Of a DNA stretch of 27,226 nucleotides, positions 1 to 9,896 are shown one piece after another. Below the pieces are notes generated by a model. The model was not told the DNA's origin. It saw nothing but the letters and a program-made list of their open reading frames with translations, and did not search any database. Source of the stretch: Pigoraptor chileana (lineage: Eukaryota; Opisthokonta; Filasterea); the NCBI GenBank assembly GCA_943704495.1, contig CALSCR010000672.1:1-27226 (forward strand). The letters run 5' to 3'. A program made the position numbers and the translations under genes. Numbering within the stretch: position 1 is the first letter of the stretch; every line of letters begins with the position of its first letter.

Positions 1-41
1 TCACCCACCCACCCCACCACCACGAATACATTAACACCCAC

Positions 42-2140
42 CCCATATGTTGGCAATCATAATAGTGTCGCAGTTGCCGCCAAGAGCATCCTTCAACACA
101 TGCGTCAATTTCGACTGACGGTAAGGCACGTGATCGCGCCTACGGTCCGCCAGTGCGATAATCACCTGTGGTGTATGTGCGTGTGTGTGCATTAGTGAGT
201 GAGGAACGGGACAAGACGACGTACAGAGGCGGTAAACACACGCACATACACACACACACACACACACGCACAGACATACATACACACAGAGACATACATA
301 TACACAGACATACATACACAGACACACACACACATACACAGACACACACACACACCTGTTCAAGGAAACTAAGGGACTTGTTGATGTACATGGCCTCTCG
401 CAGGGTGGTGCCGTCCGACTGTGTCTTTGACAGGCGCTCGGATCCCGCGAGATCCACCAGATTCAGCTGTAAGAACAAGAACAAGAATGATCAAGATGAC
501 GCAATCAACACATTGGAAAAAGGGCAGGGAGAAGTGCGTCGCATTACCCGTGGGACCATCCAGACACGCACTCGCACGCATACGCGCACATACACACACA
601 TACACAAATACAGAGTTACAGAAGCACAACAAAAACAACAAAATGTGAGGAGCGGCGATGAGGCTCATTCTCTGGCGAGAATTGCAAATTTACAAACAAA
701 AATCAAGCAACTTCGAAGAACAACAATAAACACAGCAGCACAAATGGCAGGGGTCGACACACACAAACGCACGCACCTTGGAGACTGTAAACTTTTCACT
801 CGATTCGATGCGCGATCGCGACTCAATGTGGATTGTAAAGACACAGTGCGACCTGCTACTCTGTTTGTTCAGCGAGTGTTCGCTAATCGCTCGCGTCGTC
901 TCCCCCTCAAACAGCAAATTGAGAGCCTCTTCTTCGTTGTTTGCGATCCGCGTGGTCAGTCCCTTGACAAAAGTGCCGCCGTCGGCGTTGTCGGTTACCA
1001 TCAGCTGCTGTCCAGACGCGTCCGGATCCGCCAGCGTCGACAAGAGATCAATGAACTGCTCGTTGTAGATTTCAAGGTACGATATGCGCACTGTAATTGC
1101 TGATTCGGGCCGCGCAGAGACTTCTCTGAATATTTGCGCGATGGCGCGTGGAATGAGACCGCGGTGTTTGTAATTCTCCGTGGCTCCCGTCATCGTAAAC
1201 GTTTTTCCGGCGCCCGTCTGGCCGTACGCCATGATCGTGCCTGTGGAGTGTGCAAGTGAGGAAGGTGCGAGTGGTGTGCGAGTGTGTATGCGTGCGCGGA
1301 ATAGAGGTCAATAAATTTATGTATATATGTGAGGGGGGGAGGGGGAGGGGGGGACAGTGGCCAGGGCATGTGTGGTGTGTATAAAGGTTGTGTGTCTTTT
1401 GTGCTTGCCACGTATGGAATAGTTTGGTGCACGGAAAAACGCCGATTCTACTGTGTAGGCTCTCCCAACATGTTCATAGCACAAAAGCACAAGAATCACA
1501 CACACGCACACACACCGTTGAATCCATCGAGAGTCTTGACGACAATGCTCCTGGCGCAGTCGTCGTAAATTGCTTCTTGGCTGGCATTGTGAAGGATGTT
1601 ATCGACCTTGAAATTCCAGTCTGTGACAACGCGGAAGAGATTCGTAAATCAGCGGAATAAAACGCCATTGCGCGGTTTGGAGGTCACTTGGAAAACATGC
1701 ACCAATTCTTAAAGAAGTGAGGACGTAACAAAGATTATGGCAATATACGAGAATCAACACATACCGAGTTGCTGGTTGTTGATGAAGCCCTGGTCCTTCT
1801 TGTCGATGTGGATGTTGATGCTCTGCAGAATATAAACGCGAAGGCAATCAATCAATCTGAAACGGAACACCATTCCGGCACAGATTACCGCACATGACAC
1901 ACATCACACGCACGATGGAGCCGTGCAATTGATATTAGAATCAAATAGCTGGGGATTTGGCCATGAAAGCACGAAAGGGTCCCTGCTAAGAGCTGGGTTT
2001 ACAAAGAATCACAAATAAAATGACGATAGTGTGTATGCGTCCCTCTCCCGCACCTTCGCTTCAGGCGACAGTCGAATTTTGTCCTGTGCAAAGTTTGCCG
2101 TCGGCCGCGTGCGCACGACAACTCTCACGCGATTACTCAT
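42..2140 (-). CDS. KIF9: Kinesin-9 family motor protein, KIF9-like (3' end outside window)
   Basis: ATP-driven microtubule motor; kinesin-9A members act in the axoneme, at the central pair in algae. Six exons fit in phase: 2054-2140, 1765-1822, 1516-1620, 777-1240, 356-466 and 42-165, giving the first 316 residues. The start ATG (2140-2138) follows an A-rich stretch and opens [18 protein letters not shown]. Visible motor motifs are the P-loop GQTGAGKT (residues 90-97), switch I NKQSSRSH (208-215), switch II DLAGSE (243-248) and the late-motor [13 protein letters not shown]. Kinesin-9 hallmarks are [10 protein letters not shown] after the P-loop, [10 protein letters not shown] and LGGNC; KIF6 differs at these places, so KIF9 fits better. 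The last donor (TGG G|GTGGGT) leaves phase 1; the rest of the motor and the coiled-coil tail lie off the left edge. The gene is divergent from the EMC8/9-like gene, with an X-box-like site between them. Confidence 0.95.
235..355. repeat. CA/TACA microsatellite in KIF9 intron 5
   Basis: Imperfect run of CA dinucleotides mixed with TACA and GACA units filling most of the 190-bp intron. On the coding (minus) strand it reads TG and runs directly into the 5' splice site CAG|GTGTGTGTG. Confidence 0.95.
467..776 (-). other. KIF9 intron 4 (310 bp)
   Basis: Sequence between exon 4 (low end 777, donor AAG|GTGCGTGCG) and exon 5 (high end 466, acceptor TTCTTACAG). The acceptor has a short pyrimidine run. 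No coding content was recognised; open frames here are low-complexity TG/CA-rich shadows. Confidence 0.85.
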
Positions 2141-2732
2141 TTTTTGAGCTCAATCCTGGCGACGGCGCCACCCGCAATCGGTCGATTCAGACGGGGATGC
2201 AGCGAAGCGCAGGCGGTCCCTGCCGATAGCGAGGACAGCACTTGCAATGAAATGCTGTTCGTCTACTATAGGGTCGATGACAATTTTGTGGTCGTCAGGA
2301 GACGACACTACTTACACGATTATCAACGGAAAGAATTGGAGTAGCGAGAGTGTCAACAAACGGATCGAAATGCTTCATGCGACACAATGGACCCCTCTCA
2401 ATCTTTTCCTTATTGTCATTGCTAATCTTTGAACAAAGACAAGTAAAGCGCACCACAACTGCCATTGAATCGACACCGTGATCAGTGTTGGTCGCCAAGG
2501 GCAACCATCAGCACATACGTCACATATTGTCACTATCGAGAATGATGCAACGTGGTAATGACGCAACTATGACGACGAGTAGACTCAAACATCAGATTGA
2601 CCAGGTAATAGGCAGAGGACAGTACCCCTGGATTGACCAGTTAAAACAGAAGTATTGTAACGACATCTGCAGCATTCAAAGAAACGCTAAGTATTGTTGC
2701 TTTGGTCTCTTTCTTATATTATCGGCGCGAAG
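2141..2732. other. Divergent intergenic region KIF9 / EMC8-9
   Basis: 592 bp between two head-to-head start codons, presumably a shared promoter region. No credible coding exon was seen. It contains an X-box-like palindrome at 2491-2505, a perfect hairpin GTCGTC-AGGA-GACGAC at 2291-2306, and a 10-bp direct repeat GATTGACCAG at 2595-2604 and 2631-2640. Confidence 0.6.
2491..2505. promoter_or_regulatory. RFX X-box-like palindrome
   Basis: GTCGCC-AAG-GGCAAC fits the X-box consensus RYYNYY-N(1-3)-RRNRAC in both half-sites. It lies about 350 bp upstream of the kinesin-9 start and 230 bp upstream of the EMC8/9 start. RFX factors control ciliary genes in animals and are found in opisthokonts and amoebozoans. 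Function here is inferred; the motif is degenerate enough to arise by chance. Confidence 0.4.
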
Positions 2733-4046
2733 ATGTTCAACTACCGCCTTGACACGCTGGCATACGCCAAGATTGCGTTGCATGCGTACAGGTGCCCGCA
2801 CCTGGCAGTGAACGGCGTGCTCCTCGCAAAGCGGGACTCTGCGAAGGATGGCGCTCTTGCAATCACAGATGCCGTGCCGCTCTTCCACGGCGTTCTCAAC
2901 CTCAATGCGATGTTGGAAGTTGCGCTTCAGCAGGTGGGGTGGATGGCGTCGTCGATTTAATTATAAAAGCGCACACAAGTAATGTTTTGTAGCTAGTTTA
3001 GTTCGGTACTGATTTCTTTCACTCCTCCGACCCCCCCCCCCACATGCACTTCACACATGCACATGCGTCTTGTGCCGGAAAAAAAGGTTGATCTGTACGC
3101 CGAGCGACAAGACATGCAGATTGTGGGATATTATGTCATACACGAGACTGACGACGCCGGCGTTGACGCTGCGTCCTCAAAGATTGCCGACACAATTGCA
3201 GAGAATTACGGCAAAGCGTGCCTATTGCTGGTAAGCATGCCTGTTTGCTTGTATTGTAATGCCAACAAAGATTATATTGGCGAATGAACTTACACGGATC
3301 AGCGACTCGGCTGGGATGTCCGTCCCTCGCATGAACTACGCACATACATAATTATATATTGTGTTTGCGTGTCTTGACCGTGGTGTGCTTGCTCATAAAT
3401 CGCAGGTCAAAAACGCCTCGATTGCCGTCACAAGCCAGAAGCCCGCATTTGATGTGAGTTGTTGAGCTGTGCATGTTGGGGCGCACGTGCCGAGGTGTTG
3501 CTTCACGTGGAATGTGAATCCTCTCCATCAGTCTCGTGAATTGAGTGTGGTGTAGCCGTCGGTGTGAGAGCAAGTAGGTGTGTTTATATCGCTTTTGCGT
3601 GCTGGCGTTTCTTCCTAAAAACTCCTTAGAATTCTGACTGTGCGTATCAATTGGTTCTGGTTTATATATGCATGCAGACATACATCAAGACTGATGGGCG
3701 ATGGAAAGTAAGCGGTGACGCAAGGTACGAAATGATTTGTGTGAAAATGCAAGTCGCCATCAATCTTTTGTGCAGATTCATACTTTCTGCTTCTTCCGTT
3801 GTCTTAGATATCTAGAGTTTGTTGTTTTCTGCCTGGAAGGCCCGTGTGAACTCACGCAGACCACCTCCGACCAACAACAAATTGCGATGCAGCACCTCGT
3901 GCGAAAACGGAGCACACGATGCCCTCAAAACACTTGTGCTTAAGCGGACGCCCATTGCATCTCTAGTGGATTTCGACGACCATCTTGACAATGTTGCGCG
4001 TGATTGGACCAATGCGTGGATCGCAAAGGAGATCCGACACAATTAA
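2733..4046 (+). CDS. EMC8: ER membrane protein complex subunit 8/9 (UPF0172 / MPN-like fold)
   Basis: Cytosolic-side subunit of the ER membrane protein complex, which inserts transmembrane proteins. Exons: 2733-2933, 3087-3230, 3406-3453, 3678-3724 and a last exon ending at stop 4044-4046. The last exon begins at 3893 (197-aa product) or at 3860 (208-aa product); both keep frame. Family signatures in order: LAYAKIALHA, CPHLAVNGVLL, ITDAVPLFH, LEVALQQVD, QIVGYYVIHE and, near the C terminus, LVDFDDHLDNVARDWTN, which matches the highly conserved end of EMC8/EMC9. Human paralogues are 208-210 aa. The start MFNYRLD is preferred over an upstream non-ATG extension because the family begins a few residues before LAYAK. 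The exon 2 acceptor follows an A-run instead of pyrimidines. The sequence does not allow choosing EMC8 over EMC9; many protists have one gene. Confidence 0.9.
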
Positions 4047-4590
4047 AGTGACGGAAGATTCAGTACTGAATACTCGGTGGTTTCTTTTTGTGATGCCGGT
4101 GACCAGTGCGATTCTGACTGTTGAGACAGTTGTGGCAGGCATAATATGGAGCGTAAATGCATCTCGAACAAAGGGGCCAAACTACGGCTAGCCTCTCGCA
4201 AAACACATCCGCAGTCTTGGTGTGACAAGGAGAGCAATCACTCACACACACACACACACACGGCACACACTAATTATGAGTCGACATGCGAGTGCGAATT
4301 CGATCGCACGCAATCGACGTTTGCAATGCGTATTTGAATTTAGACGATTGACACAGCCTATTACCGGAGCAAGGACGTTGAGATCTCGAAAGTTTGTTCA
4401 ACAGGAGACACAAAAGAAAAAGGACATAAACACAGCAACAACGCGCCACGCGACCACGCTTACGCACAACACACGCACTCTACGCAACATCTTCATCCCC
4501 CCCACCCCCCTCTCATCAACATATGTATATGCACGGGGCGATGACACTCAGCAAAGCTCATACGACACGCTAATTCCGACGCAGACTCCA
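4047..4590. other. Convergent intergenic region, EMC8-9 / RIIAD1
   Basis: 544 bp between the stop codons of two converging genes, expected to hold both 3' UTRs. It includes a short (CA)9 run near 4243-4260. A long plus-strand open frame here is histidine/threonine-rich microsatellite translation and was not accepted as a gene. Confidence 0.6.
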
Positions 4591-5023
4591 TCACGCGTTG
4601 ATTGGAGCCAGTGGTTGCGTTTTTGTGCCTATCCGCTTGATACTCGCCGCGACATGAGCCTTCAGCTGCGGATTGGTAAAGTATTCTGCCGCACGCACAC
4701 AGACAAAACACACACACACACACACACAATGCAGTGCACACGAGGGAACACAGTAAGCGAGATTGCAGGCGCAACTCAACACAGTCGAAACGGCCTGCTC
4801 TGCGCATCACATGGCAGCAAACAAACAGATTTACAAATTGGACTTCTAAAAAGGAGCTGACAATATATGCGGTCACCCACTTGCGGCATATTCGCGCACG
4901 TTTTCTGGTCGCGTTTCGAGAATTTCCCGCATGAACGAGCCAATCATGGCTTGCACCTCAGGGTGCTGCCGGAGGTAGCGCTCGTTATCGATGCGCGTCT
5001 TGATCTGCACACACCATACACAG

Positions 5024-5083
<60 letters not shown>

Positions 5084-5278
5084 TTTCGAAATACACATGT
5101 GTACACGGCAACCAAGAAAGACAGTGGCCAATCAAGCCGTTAAAGTGCTGCGATTCAATTGATTTCGAAACAGCCATTGCGAGCTGAGCTCTTCTTCGGC
5201 ATAAGTTTGGAGACGCACCTTGAGTTCTCTGAGTTGCTTGAGTTGTGCTGGCGAAAGCACGCTGGTAAGACTCGCCAT
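4591..5278 (-). CDS. RIIAD1: RIIa-domain (dimerization/docking) protein, RIIAD1-like
   Basis: Small protein built around the RIIalpha/DPY30-type four-helix dimerization-docking fold, which binds amphipathic helices of AKAP-type scaffolds; such proteins are often axonemal. Three exons: 5219-5278, 4881-5004 and 4591-4685, phases 0 and 1, encoding 92 aa, the same length I recall for human RIIAD1. Key segments are LSPAQLKQLRELKIKTRIDN (residues 8-27), HPEVQAMIGSFMREIL, ETRPENVREYAA and YFTNPQL; the human protein has the equivalent KIQTRIANEKYL, ISGFFREIF, RPDNILEFAADYFTDP. The donor of exon 2 must be GCAA|GTGGGT because the alternative GG|GTGACC shifts frame. Intron 1 (5005-5218) carries a (CA)29 run. 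Partner and location are inferred from family only. Confidence 0.9.
5025..5082. repeat. (CA)29 microsatellite in RIIAD1 intron 1
   Basis: Uninterrupted CA dinucleotide run, the longest perfect one in the window; it reads TG on the gene's coding strand and lies about 20 bp upstream of the exon 2 acceptor. Confidence 0.97.
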
Positions 5279-6091
5279 ATTTGTGTGTGCGTGTGTGTGT
5301 ATGTCAGGTGCTTGCGACGATATAAATCACATTAACTGTTTAACAGCAGCGCCCAGAGTCTTATAGAATATCGTATTCGTGTGCTATGGTGCTGTTCCTG
5401 TTATAATTGCCCCTTTGTCATGCCCATTTGCTTTAAAACAGCGAGGATCATATGCCCTTTTTTTCGAACAGACATCACTCTCAGTGGCAGTTGTTTCAGT
5501 ACCCAGTTGTTGGTCTGTCTCAACCAGAGCCGTACTCATACGCGAGAATTAATTTGGATAAAGTGATTTTATGCATGATTTTCAGCCAGAGGAATGCAAA
5601 TGTCCTCGCGGAGAGCTGGGATTGCCTAGGTAACGCAAAACCGCCAGAGTCACAAAGAAGCTTACTACTCGTTATACACATTATTCGTAATCTAATTTGA
5701 TCGATCTTTTGCCTTGATTGTGGGCAGATGAAGAGTTTTTTTTGCACTCGTATCGACTGATTGCAGTTGTTATAATACAGCACTTGGATTTCCCGCCGAC
5801 ACTCTTCCACGAAAAGTTTCAGATCATGACGAATATTGCACTTTCAAATTGACCGTTTTGGTTCGGCAGATTTCCATGAACTGAGAAAAAACACAACATA
5901 TATATTAAAAAACCGCGAGAGAGCCAAGGGCACTGTACCCTTGAAGAGAACCCATTGCGGACCCTCAACCACAAGAGACAAAAAAAATTGGACAATAAAG
6001 AAAAGATTCAACTCAACGACGGCACACTTTGCAGCGACATTCAACGGCGCACAATGGCGCGTCCTTTATCTCACGCATCGGTTCGTCCATC
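5279..6091. other. Intergenic region between RIIAD1 5' end and kinase 3' end
   Basis: 813 bp with lower GC than the flanking exons. It should hold the RIIAD1 promoter and the kinase 3' UTR. Nothing coding was recognised. It contains an X-box-like palindrome at 5621-5634 and, at its right end, one copy of a 21-bp duplication spanning the kinase stop codon. Confidence 0.55.
5621..5634. promoter_or_regulatory. RFX X-box-like palindrome upstream of RIIAD1
   Basis: ATTGCC-TA-GGTAAC fits RYYNYY-N(1-3)-RRNRAC in both halves with a 2-bp spacer. It lies 343 bp upstream of the RIIAD1 start. Assignment as an RFX site is inference. Confidence 0.35.
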
Positions 6092-6112
6092 TCATGCATC
6101 GCTTCGTCCTTC
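6071..6112. repeat. 21-bp tandem duplication across kinase stop codon
   Basis: Two adjacent imperfect 21-bp copies with about two mismatches. On the minus strand one reads GGACGAAGCGATGCATGAGA and the other GGACGAACCGATGCGTGAGA. Each copy carries an in-phase TGA; the upstream one ends the kinase (GRSDA-stop). Confidence 0.8.
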
Positions 6113-7031
6113 AGAGACGGCCCGCTTGCGCACCTCGGCGAATATTTCCTCACCCAAATCCCCGACGACGCCCCCGCCAGACTTGAGCGCAGACATTGGG
6201 CTGTAGTCGTCGGGGATGCCAAGCGACTGCGTGCGGGCACCTGGCCCACGCACGGATGCAGATGAAGCCTGTGACGACGAACCCATGTCAGCCCCAGCAT
6301 TCGCAGCTCCTTCCGAAGATGAGCGGTTGGGAAGTGTGCGGATTGGGGTGACGTTGGCCTCGGCTTCTAGCGACGAGTCCACCACGGCCGTCTGTCTGGA
6401 CAGGGCGGACTGCTGCTGCACCTGCGTGGGTGTTGAAAACGGGTCCACTTCACCGGGGTTCCACGTGTCCGGACTCGCCTCTGTCCGCATAACAGTGCCT
6501 ATTGTACCTCGCGACGGCGTGCGCTTGTGGCTTGACGAATTGGTAGTAGTGCTCGCCGCAGCGGACGAATCCGACGACAGCGACGTGTTCTTTTTGGGCA
6601 GCGGATTGCTCAAACGAGCGGAATTGACGCTGGTGCCACTCGATGATGTTGATGTGGTTGATGCGGCTGTGGAGGAGGCTGCAGAGACAGACGATGCCAG
6701 AGTGGACGCCACCGACGTCGACGGAGGGGCGCTAGTGACAGGAGACGAGCGGTGAATGAAGCTGAAGCCCTTCATCCACACGTGGGCGTTGACTTGTTCG
6801 AGGGTGAGTCGCTCTTCCGGTGCGACGACAAGCATGGCCTTTAATAGGTCGACGAGGGAGGGCGAGATGATGGGAGGAAAGTACACGCCACTCGCACCCT
6901 TCATAATGTTGTCCATGATCTCCTTTGGGCCGGTCGACTCGTTTGAAAAGGGAAAGCGCCCGGTGACCATCGCAAACAGAATGACGCCGAGGCTGCGCAT
7001 GTGGCATTGGCATTGCAGAGGCGATCATATG

Positions 7032-7065
<34 letters not shown>

Positions 7066-7864
7066 CGACGGCCAGCGGGTTAGCATGACTTGTTGTTGTT
7101 GATGTTGTCGTTGCAGTCGTTGGTGATGATAGTCAGTAATGTTGCTAACAATCAAAATGAAGGCAAAATTCCCTCTCACCTCCACACATCGCACTGAGCG
7201 CCCTGATACTTTGCTTTGGACACCATTTCAGGAGCGGCGTACTCGAATGTGCCGCAATGTGTCCGCATTTGGGCATCGCCGGACCGGAACGAGTTGCTCA
7301 GGCCAAAATCGATAAGCCTCACATCGCCTTTTGCGGAGGCAAGAACATTCTCCATTTTGAGGTCTCTGCAACGGGTGCAAAGCATCGATAGTCAATTTGT
7401 GTCATGAAATTGTGCGTGAGGGTTAGCAGACACTTGCGAGCAAATAGCTGCCCCTCTTTGCAACACAAACAAAAGCACATAAGGCGGCGTTATTACACAG
7501 TGCCGAAACAGAGCGTATTTACACACTCACCTGTGCACAATGTAGTGAGCGTGGCAGTACTGGACGGCAGAGACTATCTTGCCGAATATTTCTCTCGCCA
7601 TGGGCTCTGCCAGTCGCGCCTCGGGCTGCTTGTCAATGTAGTCGTCGAGGGGGTCGCCTTGAAAGTACTCCATCACAAGAAAGATGTAGCAGTCCGTCTC
7701 TTCCACATCGAACAGCTTGACTATGTACGGGTGATTCAGCAGCCGCAAAAACTTGATCTGCACCAGCGTCGTGTGGATTTTTTTGAGTTTGTTTTGCATA
7801 CCCCCGGCAGAAAGTGATAGTATAGGATATAGTTGTGGTTTCGTTTGGTGTTGTTGTGTGTCAT

Positions 7865-7922
<58 letters not shown>

Positions 7923-9896
7923 AAGTATGGGCAGAAGCGAGTAGTGTGAGGGCGACGTGATTAAGATTGGCAAAGACAAGACATCATCACACATGAAACA
8001 GGCGACAACAACCGCACAAAGATGAAACACACACATAGGCAGCACACAAACACACAGATACTGAAAAGACACACACACACATACTTATATATATATATAT
8101 ACAAACAAAACGAACCTCCCTCTCCACGCGCACGAGCATATCCGCATCGATTTCGCTCTTCTTCAACATCTTGATGGCCACTTGTTGGTTGGTGCTCGTA
8201 TCCGTGCCGAGTTTGACCTGGTCAATTCCAATCGCACCAAACAATAAAACAAGAAAAAAACATGAGCCGGCATACACACAAACAAAACGCGCACACATCC
8301 GCACAAGACATCAACGCGCAACAACAACAGAAGACAAGACAAGCTCACCTTCGAGTAGCCACCCTCTCCAATGGTCTTCCCCGCACGGTATTTGCCCACA
8401 TTGTACAGCTTGGGACGCGACTTTGGCGTGCCCTGCTGCGTGGTCCCCTCGCCGATGAGTGTCTGGAATGTGTCCACCCACGCCGTCAGCTCTTTCTCAG
8501 AGTCCGCACGAAACACAAAGTCCCGAAACGTTGTCGATATCTTGAAGCAGAACTCTTTCTTGTACGAATCGTACGGGACGGCCTCCACCGTATGAATGTC
8601 GTTTGTCGGGAAAAAGCCTTCCCACTCGCCCGCATCGATCGATGCCTCTCTCTCAAAGTAAAAGAACGTGTGACTTGTGAGCACGCACACGCGATGTCGC
8701 CACATGTGCATGGGCGGACGACCGCGCCGGTGCAGCCATCCTTTGCGAACAACGTCGTTCTGGATGCACTTTTTGCCAAATTCCAACTTCGCCGCCTGTT
8801 TCTTCTTGCGAGAACTACTGAAAACGCGGGAAAACAGCGAGCTTGTCCGCGTGGCGCCGTTTGCATCGCGTTTTGCCGAGTCTTTTGCGGCGCCGCTGCA
8901 ATATCATCCATCGGAGCAGTATGTTTGCAGTGCAAAGTTTGAGGGAAACAAAAGATGCACGTCCGCAGTGATTTGCGACGCATATAGGCCGAAGCCAGCT
9001 CACAACCAACCCACGTAAAATCACTGACACATACAAGAAACAACAGGCAGCAAGCAATAACAACAACAGACAGAAGCACATTACAAATAACAGCGACACA
9101 TACAAAACAACACGCAGCAGATACTCTTTTGACTTGGACAGTGCGCACACTCCACGCACCTCGTCAGGCTCTCATGTTTGCCGATTGTGCCCGTGCGGGA
9201 CATTCGCGGGGACATCGGCGTCTGCGCGGGAGTCCCAAAGGGCGAGCCGTTGATCTTGCTTGCGTTGTTTCTGCGGATGGGCGTCTGCTGTGCCGCCGCC
9301 GCTAGCCCCTGGAGACCAGCCGATCCCGCAGAATGACCAAGCACACGTGATGTTGGCGACGTCACCGGTGACGATTCGGGAAGGTCTTTAATGGGCGACA
9401 GACATGCTGGAGATGAGTTGCTTCGCTCCATTCGGGGCACCGTCGGCGTCCCCGGCGCTTCGGGTCCATCCGAGCTCTCGCTTACATTGCGCGCATACAC
9501 GTCTCTCCGCTCAAACTGACGGTCCGCCTGGTTTCGGCGCGATCCCCGACCACCCCGTATGGGCATCTCTGCCACATCGCCGTCGTTTGCGGACGACGAG
9601 AGGGCTCCCGTACTCCCGCCAAAACCGCCGCGGATGAGTGGCTTGAGAGACAGATCGGTCGTAGACTGCCCAAGGGATTCAAGCATACTCAGCAGATCGT
9701 TGTCTCGCCCTTTGATCTTACTCATGGCCTGGGCAAGATCCGCAACAAAGTCCCCAGACACATTGCAGTCAAACTCGACATTGTGAAGCCGGTCCGGAGC
9801 CGTGTCCTCGACGACAATGCGCGGTGACATGGGGGGCGTCTGAGTTGAGCTCACTGCGCCCGTGTCGATGCGGAGCGGCTCCCTGTTCCGGAACAT
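6092..9896 (-). CDS. PH-domain Ser/Thr protein kinase, AMPK/CAMKL-related
   Basis: Predicted active protein kinase fused to a lipid- or protein-binding PH domain. Exons: 9160-9896, 8349-8817, 8116-8217, 7531-7757, 7180-7365 and 6092-6992; all phases agree and give about 873 aa. Residues 1-250 are Ser/Pro-rich with repeated TP/SP sites. The PH domain is at about 268-365 (KGWLHRRGRPP to WVDTFQTLIG). The kinase domain is at about 390-650: GEGGYSK loop, VAIK Lys418, HRDLKMEN (511-518), DFG (531-533) and APE (556-558). The activation loop reads MRTHCGTFEYAAPE, with Thr547 at the position phosphorylated by LKB1 in AMPK. The tail 650-873 is Ser/Thr-rich and lacks a recognisable UBA or KA1. The first in-frame ATG (9896) was chosen; the open frame reaches 10043 without another ATG, so an upstream exon is possible. 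No close named orthologue was recognised. Confidence 0.88.
7035..7064. repeat. (CA)15 microsatellite in kinase intron 5
   Basis: Perfect CA run in the intron between the sixth and fifth kinase exons (6993-7179); TG on the coding strand. Confidence 0.95.
7758..8115 (-). other. Kinase intron 3 (358 bp) with GA/CT tract
   Basis: Largest intron assembled in the window, between donor GAG|GTTCGT and acceptor GGTGCAG. It holds a roughly 55-bp AG run (7868-7923; CT on the coding strand) and a mixed CA/TA run at 8066-8102. No coding content was seen. Confidence 0.85.
7868..7923. repeat. (AG)n microsatellite
   Basis: AG dinucleotide run, interrupted once by GCGA near 7911. On the kinase coding strand it is a CT polypyrimidine tract inside intron 3. 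Confidence 0.95.
8818..9159 (-). other. Kinase intron 1 (342 bp)
   Basis: Lies between donor ACGAG|GTGCGTGG and acceptor CGCGTTTTCAG. It joins the low-complexity N-terminal exon to the PH-domain exon (phase 2). No coding content was recognised. Confidence 0.8.

Noticed and set aside
168-1103. 311-codon plus-strand open frame
   Set aside because: Antisense to kinesin exons 4-6 and translated microsatellite; the minus strand carries an unmistakable kinesin motor with matching splice sites.
4222-4860. 212-codon plus-strand open frame
   Set aside because: His/Thr repeats from CA runs, overlaps RIIAD1 exon 3 on the opposite strand, no recognisable domain.
8262-8942. 226-codon plus-strand open frame
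   Set aside because: Antisense shadow of the PH-domain exon.
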